DNA from: Dysgonamonadaceae bacterium
GTDB taxonomy: Bacteria > Bacteroidota > Bacteroidia > Bacteroidales > Azobacteroidaceae
Assembly (NCBI GenBank): GCA_031284225.1
Contig: JAITAH010000367.1
Span: forward strand, 1-32,663
DNA length: 32,663 nt
Reading direction: 5' to 3'
The stretch's first letter is position 1, and the number at the start of each line of letters is the position of its first letter. Shown here piece after piece: positions 14,770-22,078 of this stretch. Position numbers and translations under genes: made by a program. The notes under the pieces are model-generated. The model saw only the letters and a list, made by a program, of their open reading frames with translations, did no database searches and was not told where the DNA came from.

Positions 14770-14969
14770 CGCAACTGCCGCATCTGCCACGATTGAAGGA
14801 TGCGGACAGTTGCGAAACAGAGGTTGAGGTAGAAGTATATAACGCCATGATCCGCTTCTTTTTTAAGGAAAATCCGGAAGGGTTAAGCGACATGGAGTTT
14901 GCGGTAAGAGTGAAGGAGTTGTGTTTTTTGGCGGAAGAAGGGTTTTTGAGGGGAGTTAAAAAGCAATGA
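14431..14969 (+). CDS. tail assembly chaperone, -1 frameshift (G-T-like) product
   Basis: A -1 shift at A-AAA-AAC (14757-14763) replaces the last residue and stop with a second open frame, from CTG at 14763 to TGA at 14967-14969. The product is about 179 residues. The extension includes DADSCETEVEVEVYNAMIRF and GLSDMEFAVRVKELCFLAEE. It has no plausible start of its own, so the frame makes sense only as a fusion. Two-length chaperones are known from lambda (G and G-T) and many other phages. The ATG of the next gene overlaps the TGA. Confidence 0.85.
14757..14814 (+). promoter_or_regulatory. -1 ribosomal frameshift signal (slippery site plus stem-loop)
   Basis: The heptamer A-AAA-AAC is in the correct X-XXY-YYZ register of the upstream frame. 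After a 6-base spacer (14764-14769) a stem of 15 pairs starts at 14770: CGCAACTG CCGCATC pairs with GATGCGG (14799-14805) and CAGTTGCG (14807-14814), interrupted by a single bulged A. The loop has 14 bases. These are the standard parts of programmed -1 frameshifting. Confidence 0.88.
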
Positions 14970-15574
14970 GGTTTGATTTTACAGGACGATACATGGCGGC
15001 TTTTGGCTTTGTGGCTGCGAACGTGGCGGGCAGGCTGGGCAACGAACTGGCGGGCATTGTCCGCGGAGACAGCGAGTTGGGAAGCAATAACGCTGTTTAT
15101 CTTTGGGATAAAAATACTTCGTTCGACGAGGTAACGCTGTATGAGGACGTAAAAGAAAAGGGTTATGTGTTTGGCTTTCGTTCTATCACGGATGATTATA
15201 GCAGCCTGTTTGCTACGCCTCCGATGTTGTCTTTGAAACGCTCCAAGAAACTAATTATTACGCCGGTTAACAACAGTGATACGACAGTGGTTGAACGATA
15301 TACTACCGAACCTTACGAGATTACGTGGCGTGGTTTGCTTATCGACATGGAGAATCATGAGTTCCCGCTCGACAAAATGGAGCAAATGAACAAGATTTTT
15401 GAAGTGAACGGGGTGTGGAATGTGGCAAGCGAGATCCTGCAGGCGGTGGGCGTCCAATCTGTTTTTATCAAAGACCTGTCGTTTGATTTTGTGGAAGGAT
15501 ACGAGGATACCATCTCTTACACGATGACTATGCAGGCAATACGCCCGCTGGAGTATGATTTAATTAAAAATTAA
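14966..15574 (+). CDS. tail/baseplate-associated protein, function not assigned
   Basis: The 202-residue protein starts MRFDFTGRYMAAFGFVAANV with a small hydrophobic stretch. The rest is beta-rich with charged loops (SLKRSKKLIITPVNN, EHPLD-like MENHEFPLDKMEQM). Its ATG overlaps the stop of the frameshifted chaperone (ATGA), so it is translationally coupled. In other phages the tape measure would stand here. I know this kind of gene from Bacteroidota prophages only as an uncharacterised tail protein. Its place before the baseplate hub suggests a tail-tip or tube-to-hub adaptor role. Confidence 0.7.
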   Translation: MRFDFTGRYMAAFGFVAANVAGRLGNELAGIVRGDSELGSNNAVYLWDKNTSFDEVTLYEDVKEKGYVFGFRSITDDYSSLFATPPMLSLKRSKKLIITPVNNSDTTVVERYTTEPYEITWRGLLIDMENHEFPLDKMEQMNKIFEVNGVWNVASEILQAVGVQSVFIKDLSFDFVEGYEDTISYTMTMQAIRPLEYDLIKN

Positions 15575-15583
15575 AAATTAAGA

Positions 15584-16621
15584 ATGAAAAGGTTTATTTT
15601 TTTATTGAGCATCAGTATGATTGCATTTTTGAACATGAACGCCCGGATTACTTTGGGCAATGTGAAGCTGGAAAATGTATCTCAATTTGAGATTAGCGAG
15701 AGTATTTTGGAACTGTCCAATACGGCGAAAATTATTCTCCCGAAACAGTATGCGCTCAAAGCTGATAAGGCTATTTTGGAGCAATTTAAGGTGGGAGACA
15801 GGGTGAAGATTGAAGCGGGCTATAACGGCGATCTTCAAACGGAGTTTACCGGGTACGTCAGCGAAATTGACAGCGATATTCCGCTTGCGATTAGCTGTGA
15901 AGATGATTTATATCCTTTGCGACAGACTAATTATGTGAAAAGTTATCCGGCTTCCTCTACGTTACAACAGATATTGGCCGATATTATTCCTGCCCATACG
16001 GTGGGACTGGATGCGGGAACGGCTGAAATAAAAATCGGTAAATACCAAATAGATAATGCGAGCGCTTTTGCTGTTTTGCAGGATTTAATGAAGAATTACG
16101 GTCTGTACAGTTCGGTTTACAACGGGATTTTGCGTGTGGGACTGGCGTATGACTATGGGGAAAATACGCAAGTTCACGAATATGTTATCGGGGAAAACGT
16201 CAAAAAAAACGAATTGAAATACAAACGGAAGGAAGATTTTAAAGTTCGGTTCAGGGCGGTGGCTACTCTCCCGAACGGTAAAAAAACTACGGCAGTTGTT
16301 GGCGCGAAGGAAAAGGACGCCTCCGAGCGGACGCTGAATTTTGCGGGGCCGATGACAGAGGCGGAATTAAAGCAAAAGGCGGAAGCGGCATTGGCGAAGG
16401 TTCGTTACGACGGTTATGCGGGAAGCATTACGGGTTTTGGGGTTCCGCGAACGCATGCCGGCGACGCGCTGACCGTAAGGGATGTGCTGGAAGCGGATAA
16501 TCGGTATCGGGACGGCAAGTACTTGATTGAAAGGGTAGGTATTTCCTATAATGAGTCGTCGGGGTTTAGTCGTCAAAATACCCTGAGTTACAAAATTGAA
16601 AATGGCGGCACAAACGCCTGA
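15584..16621 (+). CDS. baseplate hub protein (gpD / Mu gp44-like)
   Basis: The 345-residue protein has the plan of late-control gpD/gp27-like hubs. The first domain is beta-barrel (NARITLGNVKLENVSQFEIS, then LKADKAILEQFKVGDRVKIE, TEFTGYVSEIDSDIP). A helical part follows (STLQQILADIIPAH), and the C-terminal barrel has GFGVPRTHAGDALTVRDV. The hub joins tube to spike. The N-terminus MKRFIFLLSISMIAFLNM looks like a signal peptide but is probably an extension, because hub domains normally start at about MNARITLG (residue 18-19). A later ATG may be the real start. Confidence 0.82.
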   Translation: MKRFIFLLSISMIAFLNMNARITLGNVKLENVSQFEISESILELSNTAKIILPKQYALKADKAILEQFKVGDRVKIEAGYNGDLQTEFTGYVSEIDSDIPLAISCEDDLYPLRQTNYVKSYPASSTLQQILADIIPAHTVGLDAGTAEIKIGKYQIDNASAFAVLQDLMKNYGLYSSVYNGILRVGLAYDYGENTQVHEYVIGENVKKNELKYKRKEDFKVRFRAVATLPNGKKTTAVVGAKEKDASERTLNFAGPMTEAELKQKAEAALAKVRYDGYAGSITGFGVPRTHAGDALTVRDVLEADNRYRDGKYLIERVGISYNESSGFSRQNTLSYKIENGGTNA

Positions 16622-16699
16622 TTTTGCTTGGGGCGTACCCATTATCGGTTTTTGAAATATAATTGATTCTACGGGATTTTAAAGGGGTTTTAAAGTATT

Positions 16700-17245
16700 A
16701 TGGGAGCATTGGAACAGGCGATAGAAAACGCCATTGGCGTGCAGGCCGACCGGAGGCAAATAAAGCAAATAATTACCGGCACGGCAATGAATGTGGGCGA
16801 AACGGCCTGCGACGTTATGCGTGAAAATGCTCCTGTTATATACGACGCCCGACTGAATGCGATTGATGATAAACTGGCGAGTTATGTAACGGTGGTTCCG
16901 AAAGCGGGCAGTTTTGTTTTGGTTGGCATTGTTGAAAACTTGAAAACGGAGGCGGTTGTGCTGCGGTGTTCGGAGGTAGAAAAGGTCAGGATAAAAATCG
17001 GCGACCAGACGCTGACGGTTGATAAAGAGGGTTTTGTTATTAACGGAGGGGAAAACGCGGGTTTGATAAAAATCAACAGTATCGTGAGTTGGATGCAAAA
17101 GGTTTACTCGGACTTGCAAACACTCAAGACGCAATTGGCTACCCACCCGGTGGCAGGCAATGGGGCAGTTTTGGCTCTTTCGTTTAATCCTACTACTCAA
17201 AATCCGCTGGTTAGCGATTTTGAGGATGAAAAAATTAGGCATTGA
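16700..17245 (+). CDS. baseplate spike / assembly protein (gpV / Mu gp45-like)
   Basis: The 181-residue protein follows the hub, which is where contractile phages encode the spike. It has a helical N-terminus (MGALEQAIENAIGVQ), an OB-like beta region (SYVTVVPKAGSFVLVGIVEN), and a repetitive beta stretch (RIKIGDQTLTVDKEGFVING) like the beta-helix of gpV/gp45 spikes. A C-terminal region ends in DFEDEKIRH. The spike would pierce the outer membrane. The stop overlaps the next start (TGATG). Confidence 0.78.
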   Translation: MGALEQAIENAIGVQADRRQIKQIITGTAMNVGETACDVMRENAPVIYDARLNAIDDKLASYVTVVPKAGSFVLVGIVENLKTEAVVLRCSEVEKVRIKIGDQTLTVDKEGFVINGGENAGLIKINSIVSWMQKVYSDLQTLKTQLATHPVAGNGAVLALSFNPTTQNPLVSDFEDEKIRH

Positions 17246-17562
17246 TGAGGGGCATTTTACTCGACGAAAACGGCGATCTGTTAATTAAGCCTGTGCGTGA
17301 AAATGGTTTAATTTCTTCGGGACTGGTTGTGGGCAGTAACGATTATCAGGGTGTACGGCTGGTGATTGAGGCGCAAAAGGGTGAATTGAAAGAGGCGCCA
17401 ACGGTTGGATTCGGAATCGACAATTATCTGAAATCGCCCGAAGAGGTGAAACAGAAGTTTGTGAATGAACTGACTAAGGAACTGAAATCCGTGGGGTTTA
17501 AGGAGGCAAAGGTGATGGCAGGTGAAACGTTGTTGGAGTTTGAGGTAGAGATTAATGGTTAG
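17245..17562 (+). CDS. baseplate wedge protein (gp25/gpW / Mu gp46-like)
   Basis: The 105-residue protein starts MRGILLDENGDLLIKPV. Its pattern fits gp25-like wedge proteins: SSGLVVGSNDYQGVRLVIEA, then KEAPTVGFGIDNYL, a basic amphipathic helix, and a final beta-strand TLLEFEVEING. Gp25-like proteins anchor the wedge and nucleate sheath assembly. I use ATG 17245, which overlaps the preceding stop. Tandem TGGTTAG units lie just after the gene. Confidence 0.78.
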   Translation: MRGILLDENGDLLIKPVRENGLISSGLVVGSNDYQGVRLVIEAQKGELKEAPTVGFGIDNYLKSPEEVKQKFVNELTKELKSVGFKEAKVMAGETLLEFEVEING

Positions 17563-17585
17563 TGGTTAGTGAAGAGGTAAAAATT

Positions 17586-18023
17586 ATGGCAAAGGAAGCG
17601 AGGGGAATCAGGAATAACAATCCGTTGAATATTCGGCATAATGGGGATTTATTTCAGGGCGAAATTCGTCCGGGTACGGACAAGTTGTTCAAACAGTTCA
17701 GTTCTCCGGCTTACGGCTACCGTGCGGCGTTTATAACGCTGGGTACGTATTGGTCGAGGGGCTGGAATACGATTGAAAAGATTGTTGGACATTGGGCGCC
17801 GCCGAACGAAAATAATACTGAGGGTTATATTGAGAAGGTAGAGAAGTGGTCGCAGGTGAAGCGGGACAAGGTATTGACGGCCAATGATGGAGACGCTTAT
17901 ATAGCTATTGTGATGGCGATGTCGCTGGTCGAGAATGGGGTTTCGTGCGATATGCGCGAGGTTCGTGCGGGGTTTGCGTTGCAGAATAAACTGAAATCAA
18001 AATTATTGAGTGATGGAAATTAG
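17586..18023 (+). CDS. phage lysozyme-like muralytic protein (RNNNPLNIR type)
   Basis: The 145-residue protein begins MAKEARGIRNNNPLNIRHNG. This motif marks a family of phage and prophage endolysins/structural lysozymes that cut peptidoglycan. FSSPAYGYRAAFITLGTYW and GHWAPPNENNTEGYIE are also typical for it. I chose the ATG at 17586 because the motif normally follows the start closely. There is no signal peptide, so export would need a holin or the virion. It heads a three-gene cluster with two membrane proteins, which looks like a lysis cassette. Confidence 0.82.
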   Translation: MAKEARGIRNNNPLNIRHNGDLFQGEIRPGTDKLFKQFSSPAYGYRAAFITLGTYWSRGWNTIEKIVGHWAPPNENNTEGYIEKVEKWSQVKRDKVLTANDGDAYIAIVMAMSLVENGVSCDMREVRAGFALQNKLKSKLLSDGN

Positions 18024-18294
18024 TTTTGTGGATTTATTGCCATATCTGGTTTCGGTTGTTACGGGTGTTACAGGCTGGTTGACCGGCCGCCGGAAGCAGC
18101 GGAATGATTTTCTTTCGGAGTTGCAGTCGTCGATTGATTTGCTGGCGAAAGAGAACGCCGAACTGGTAGAGCGGGTGGTTTGTATGAACAAGGAGATTAT
18201 TGAACTCCGGAAAGAGAATGCTCAATTACGGGCGGAGGTAGAGGAACTGAATGCGAGACTATCGAATGTAAAGACTATTACGAGAAAAGCATGA
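18013..18294 (+). CDS. small membrane coiled-coil protein (Rz/spanin-like)
   Basis: The 93-residue protein has one membrane segment (VDLLPYLVSVVTGVTGWL, residues 5-22), then basic residues (TGRRKQR) and a long coiled coil (AKENAELVERVVC, ELRKENAQLRAEVEELNARL). This is the plan of inner-membrane spanins, although other small phage membrane proteins share it. Its start ATG (18013) lies inside the end of the lysozyme gene, and its stop overlaps the next ATG (ATGA), so the three are coupled. Confidence 0.72.
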   Translation: MEISFVDLLPYLVSVVTGVTGWLTGRRKQRNDFLSELQSSIDLLAKENAELVERVVCMNKEIIELRKENAQLRAEVEELNARLSNVKTITRKA

Positions 18295-18752
18295 AAACGT
18301 GGAAAGAATACCGGGATTATGGTTGCTTACAGTGGTTGCTGCTGTGGGTGGTTCTTGCGGCAGGCTTGTTTCTTTTTAGCTGCTGTTGCTCGACAAAAAC
18401 CGCTGTGTCTGAAAGCCGGCAGGAGGATCGTTTTGCCGAAGTCAGTAAAAAGGCAACCGACAGTGTGTATGTGTCTCGGTATGACAGTATTTTTATTCGC
18501 GAGACAGGGGACACGGTTTTTATAGACAAGTATCATATCCGGACAGATTACCGGTTGCGAGTGGATACGGTTAGTGTTCGTGATTCTATATACATTGATA
18601 CGGGTGTGTTTGAGGTGAAGGAGGTAAACCGGCTTAGTATTTGGCAAACGGTTGAGGTGTGGTGTGGGCGACTGTTGTTGGTTGCTGTAGTTTTGGTAGT
18701 GGTTTACGGGTTGTTTAAAGGGCGTTCAAATGATGGTGAAGGCGCTGGATAA
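18291..18752 (+). CDS. double-membrane-segment protein with Cys cluster (lysis-associated)
   Basis: The 153-residue protein has an N-terminal hydrophobic helix (LQWLLLWVVLAAGLFLFS, 13-30) that runs directly into CCC (31-33), like a lipobox LFSC. A Thr/Asp-rich, probably beta middle domain (40-110) follows, then a second membrane helix (126-142). Being next to the lysozyme and coiled-coil genes, it may be a spanin partner or holin. If the first Cys is lipidated, the protein would be an outer-membrane partner, but the second membrane helix argues against a simple Rz1 role. Function is not settled. Confidence 0.65.
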   Translation: MKTWKEYRDYGCLQWLLLWVVLAAGLFLFSCCCSTKTAVSESRQEDRFAEVSKKATDSVYVSRYDSIFIRETGDTVFIDKYHIRTDYRLRVDTVSVRDSIYIDTGVFEVKEVNRLSIWQTVEVWCGRLLLVAVVLVVVYGLFKGRSNDGEGAG

Positions 18753-19014
18753 TCAGTCGTTGTTGGATATAGCGGTTCAGACAGGAGGTTCTATCGAGGT
18801 AATCTTTGAACTGTGTGTACTGAATGATTTATCGGTTACTGACCGTCTAACGATTGGACAGGAGCTGGTGGAAGCGACGCCAGTGCACAGGGATATTGTA
18901 GCTTATTATTCGGCGCGGGACATTCGTCCGGCTACGGAGATCAGAGAGGAGGATGAGCGCAGAGAAGGGATCGAGTTTTGGGCCATTGAAACGGAGTTTG
19001 TGGTTAATGGTTAA
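18730..19014 (+). CDS. small LysM-like tail protein (gpX-type)
   Basis: The 94-residue protein carries a LysM-like region: DNQSLLDIAVQTGGSIEVIF, then ELCVLNDLSVTDRLTIGQEL. LysM-type small proteins (gpX of P2-like phages) join tail tube and baseplate. The C-terminus is acidic (TEIREEDERREGIEFW). It overlaps the preceding membrane-protein gene by 23 bases in another frame and stands before the J-type gene. Two ATGs (18730 and 18733) are possible. The stop lies inside a TGGTTAA tandem repeat. Confidence 0.7.
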   Translation: MMVKALDNQSLLDIAVQTGGSIEVIFELCVLNDLSVTDRLTIGQELVEATPVHRDIVAYYSARDIRPATEIREEDERREGIEFWAIETEFVVNG

Positions 19015-19034
19015 TGGTTAATGGTTAATGGTTA
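19001..19034 (+). repeat. tandem TGGTTAA heptamer
   Basis: Four perfect copies (19001-19028) and a partial fifth span the stop codon of the LysM-like gene and the leader of the J-type gene. Because they include the last codons (VVNG then stop), copy-number change would alter only the tail of the upstream protein and the leader length. Confidence 0.75.
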
Positions 19035-19038
19035 GGAG

Positions 19039-19902
19039 ATGGCACGTAAGATAGGCGAAATAAAAAAGGAGATTACCGGGCGGTTTATGTCGGAGGCGGT
19101 GGTTGCGGAACGGTATGGGTTTGATGTGGGTTCGTCGTTTGATTCGGTGTTTTCGAGCATCAGCATGGAGAGTATTGTATTCTTTGTTGTGGCCGCCTGT
19201 ATCTGGACAGCCGAGGTTCTTTTTGATTTGCACAGGAAAGAGGTTGTGGATATGATTGACGAATTGAAGCCGCACTCTCTTCGCTGGTACGTATCGAAGG
19301 CGAAGGATTATATGCTTGGCTATCTGCTGGTTTCCGATGCGGATTATTATGATACGTCGAGGATGTCGGATGAAGATCTATCGGCGGCTCGTGTGATTAA
19401 GTATGCGGCGGCGGTGGAGCGGTTGTCGGTTGTTTATTTGAAGATTGCGGGAGAACCGTACGGGGAGCCTGCGCCGGTTGACGCTGAGGTTTTGGCGGGC
19501 TTTACTGAATATATTCATGAGGTGAAAGATGCAGGCGTGGCGATAGAGGTAGTTAATGAGCCGGCCGAACATTTTCGGATACGGATGGATGTGTATTACC
19601 ATCCGATGGCGCTCAATAGTCAGGGTCAGTCGTTTGCTACCGGCGCTTATCCGGTACAGGAGAGCATCCGGGCCTTTATAAAAAACCTCCCGTTTAATGG
19701 GGAATACAAAAATGTAGCTTTAATCGATGTTCTTCAACAGATAGAAGGTGTGGTTATCCCGGAGATTTTGTTGGCAGAAACCAGTGTGGATGGCCTCTCA
19801 TGGGAGGCTGTTGCTGCCAAGGCTAGCCCCTGGTCGGGCTATTATAAGATTTATGACGAGAGTGATTTGAACCTTCGATTTATCCCGTATGAGAGTATTT
19901 GA
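19039..19902 (+). CDS. baseplate J-like protein (Mu gp47-like)
   Basis: The 287-residue protein resembles gpJ/gp47 wedge proteins in its C-terminal half: RIRMDVYYHPMALNSQGQSF, then a helix VQESIRAFIKNLPFNG and LIDVLQQIEGVVIPEIL, which is the usual strand-helix-'GV' pattern. The N-terminal half is helical with the hydrophobic SIVFFVVAACIWTAEVLF (45-62). J proteins form the outer wedge that opens the baseplate. It overlaps the next gene by 14 bases. Confidence 0.78.
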   Translation: MARKIGEIKKEITGRFMSEAVVAERYGFDVGSSFDSVFSSISMESIVFFVVAACIWTAEVLFDLHRKEVVDMIDELKPHSLRWYVSKAKDYMLGYLLVSDADYYDTSRMSDEDLSAARVIKYAAAVERLSVVYLKIAGEPYGEPAPVDAEVLAGFTEYIHEVKDAGVAIEVVNEPAEHFRIRMDVYYHPMALNSQGQSFATGAYPVQESIRAFIKNLPFNGEYKNVALIDVLQQIEGVVIPEILLAETSVDGLSWEAVAAKASPWSGYYKIYDESDLNLRFIPYESI

Positions 19903-20380
19903 AGTGGATATTCGGCGCCTGGTTGTACTTCTGTTGCCAACGATGTTGCGTAAGGAGTTTTCTATGTTGATGCTGTGGTCGATGACAGCGCCCGTGGTTA
20001 CGCTTTATGACAGTTTTATGCGTAACCGTTCGGGTAATTTGTATAGGTTGAAGGCCAACGGACAGGTGTGTTACTTGCGGCGGACGCTGAATGATGCTTT
20101 TCCGGCGGCTAACGGAAAAATTAAGATCTACGACGGCGGAGTTACGGGGGAGTGGTTGTATGCATGGGATGAAGGTTATAACAGCTACAATTACTATCTG
20201 TTGGTACCGGACGACGGGGTGATGCTGTGGGACGGGCCTTCGATTTTGTCAGGAAAAAATCATTTTGTGGTTGTGGTTCCGGCTCTCTTAAGAGAGAATC
20301 CGGACAATATTACTCAATTAAGGGCTATTGTTAATAGCTATAAATTGTTATCGAAATCTTATTCTATTATTTATGAATAA
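19889..20380 (+). CDS. tail/baseplate protein of unknown family
   Basis: The 163-residue protein begins MRVFEVDIRRLVVLLLPTML, then has a beta-rich middle (VTLYDSFMRNRSGNLYRLKA, YDGGVTGEWLYAWDEGYN). It lies where many phages encode tail protein I / gp48, between J and the fibre, so a wedge-to-fibre connector is likely. I do not recognise a specific domain. It overlaps J by 14 bases and the fibre gene by 8. Confidence 0.65.
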   Translation: MRVFEVDIRRLVVLLLPTMLRKEFSMLMLWSMTAPVVTLYDSFMRNRSGNLYRLKANGQVCYLRRTLNDAFPAANGKIKIYDGGVTGEWLYAWDEGYNSYNYYLLVPDDGVMLWDGPSILSGKNHFVVVVPALLRENPDNITQLRAIVNSYKLLSKSYSIIYE

Positions 20381-21239
20381 AGCAAAATATACAGGTTATC
20401 CGACAAGAAATTTTCCTTTGTCGACGGAGGCTCTTGATTTTATTCAGGAACAAATATTTTTGGTTGCGGAATATGCTAAATCGGCGGGAGGTAATTTTAT
20501 TCTGTCGGGATGCGCGCAAAACGGCAGTAATATTTCGGCGGGAACGGTGATTGTTGATGGGGAGATACTGCCCTTTAAGGCAGGTACTATACAGTCACAT
20601 GTACGCATTGTAGAAGAATCTGAGGGTATTACGGCTGCCGGCAATGTATATGTCGGCGCGCGCACTGTTCGCCGGGTTGAGTTTGGTTTTGATGCGAACG
20701 GCGGGGGTTATGAATGGAGTTCGTTTGTTCCGTTTCCGACTAACGCTCAGTTACATGCTGATTCTGCAACGAAACAGGAAGTTAATGAGCTGCAAAATCT
20801 GGCTATGCCTAAAGGAGCAATTATCCTGTGGAGCGGGGGCGTTACCAATATTCCGGCCGGTTTTCATCTGTGCGACGGGGCGACTGTTTCGGGCTATGGT
20901 GTTGTTCCGGATCTTCGCGGTCGTTTTGTTGTTGGTCTTGACCCGACGAAAGCGTCCACTCCGAGTAATTCGTCCGATCTGACAGAGAACTACGGGGCTG
21001 CCGGCAATACCGGAGGGCAAAAAGCGGTAGCTCTAACTACCAGTCAGATGCCTGCGCACAGTCATTCATTGAGGTACAGCAAGGGAAAAATCGACGGGAC
21101 AGGCGACCAGGACAGTGGGAGATATCCCGACAAAGGGGATTTGAATTTTTCGGCGAATACGGAAAATACGGGTGGAGGTCAACCTCATGAGAACCGTCCA
21201 CCGTATTATGTATTGGCGTTTATCATAAAGGTTGTTTAA
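20373..21239 (+). CDS. tail fibre with phage collar domain
   Basis: The 288-residue protein starts MNKAKYTGYPTRNFPLSTEA. Residues about 155-210 form a collar domain (MPKGAIILWSG, IPAGFHLCDG, VPDLRGRFVVGLD). The C-terminus has the metal-binding style pattern SQMPAHSHSL and ENRPPYYVLAFIIKV, typical of tail-collar and receptor-binding tips. I chose ATG 20373 because the upstream extension lies inside the preceding gene. The protein probably trimerises and contacts the host surface. Confidence 0.88.
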   Translation: MNKAKYTGYPTRNFPLSTEALDFIQEQIFLVAEYAKSAGGNFILSGCAQNGSNISAGTVIVDGEILPFKAGTIQSHVRIVEESEGITAAGNVYVGARTVRRVEFGFDANGGGYEWSSFVPFPTNAQLHADSATKQEVNELQNLAMPKGAIILWSGGVTNIPAGFHLCDGATVSGYGVVPDLRGRFVVGLDPTKASTPSNSSDLTENYGAAGNTGGQKAVALTTSQMPAHSHSLRYSKGKIDGTGDQDSGRYPDKGDLNFSANTENTGGGQPHENRPPYYVLAFIIKVV

Positions 21240-21264
21240 TAATTTTCTAATGATTTTTACAAAT

Positions 21265-22065
21265 ATGGCAATTACTCCAATTAACACATTAAAGAGCTGG
21301 TTTCGGCGCGGTCTGAAGCCGCTCGAATCGCAGTTTGCGGCATGGATGGACTCTTACTGGCATAAACAGGAATCTATCCCTTTGTCGGCCATTCAGGGCT
21401 TGGTTAGCGCACTGAATGCGAAGGCGAGTCTTGAAATGTTTAACGTTATTTTAGCGCAAGTGTTCGAGAGACTGAATGCGCTGGATGGCGGTTCACCAGG
21501 CGAGGCGACGCCGCCGCCGGATGTGGACTTGTATTATAACCTGAATGGCGGCACGATGGCCAATTATAATGGAGGTAGCGCTCCGGGTCTTTATTGGACT
21601 GGCTCCACGATCACAATACCGACAACGGTACCGACGAAAGTGGGACATAGTTTTGCGTATTGGGAAAGAACTGATAATGGTGCTCATTATTACCCCGGCA
21701 ACATATTTATCATCTCTGGCGATATGGCGCTGGTGGCGCGGTGGGAAGATACCGGCGAGGCGACGCCGCCGCCGGAAACAGAAGGCTACCTATTCACCCT
21801 TAACATGAACGGAGGTACCGGTCAGCCGGGAGCTGTCGGGGAAGATACGGGATATTATGCTGTTGGCGAGAGAATAGGAAGCCCAAGCCTGCCGCCTGTT
21901 AAAGAAGGGTATATTTTTGCAGGCTATCGTGATACGGCTACGGCGAATAAGGTGTTTGAAGGCGATGTTGATTCATATACATTCGATATGCCGGAACGAA
22001 ACGTTACCGTCGAGGTTCTATGGGAAGACGGCGAGACGACTCCACCGCCGGAAACAGAATTATAA
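21265..22065 (+). CDS. tail fibre/adhesin with two Listeria-Bacteroides (InlB B-type) repeats
   Basis: The 266-residue protein has a helical base (KSWFRRGLKPLESQFAAWMD, 10-29) typical of Bacteroidota phage fibres. Two InlB B-like repeats follow: YYNLNGGTMANYNGG to VARWE (about 90-161) and FTLNMNGGTGQPG to VEVLWED (about 177-255). Proline hinges GEATPPPD, GEATPPPE and GETTPPPE stand before, between and after them. The first two hinges share a perfect 23-base direct repeat in DNA (21499-21521 and 21754-21776). Such repeats are found in surface adhesins, so it probably binds a surface ligand. ATG 21265 is preferred over earlier starts. Confidence 0.8.
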   Translation: MAITPINTLKSWFRRGLKPLESQFAAWMDSYWHKQESIPLSAIQGLVSALNAKASLEMFNVILAQVFERLNALDGGSPGEATPPPDVDLYYNLNGGTMANYNGGSAPGLYWTGSTITIPTTVPTKVGHSFAYWERTDNGAHYYPGNIFIISGDMALVARWEDTGEATPPPETEGYLFTLNMNGGTGQPGAVGEDTGYYAVGERIGSPSLPPVKEGYIFAGYRDTATANKVFEGDVDSYTFDMPERNVTVEVLWEDGETTPPPETEL

Positions 22066-22078
22066 TGCGTAATAATTC

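Noticed and set aside
15584..15640. Secreted protein reading of the baseplate hub
   Set aside because: The first 18 residues look like a signal peptide, but the rest is a cytoplasmic-assembled hub. An over-extended start is more likely.
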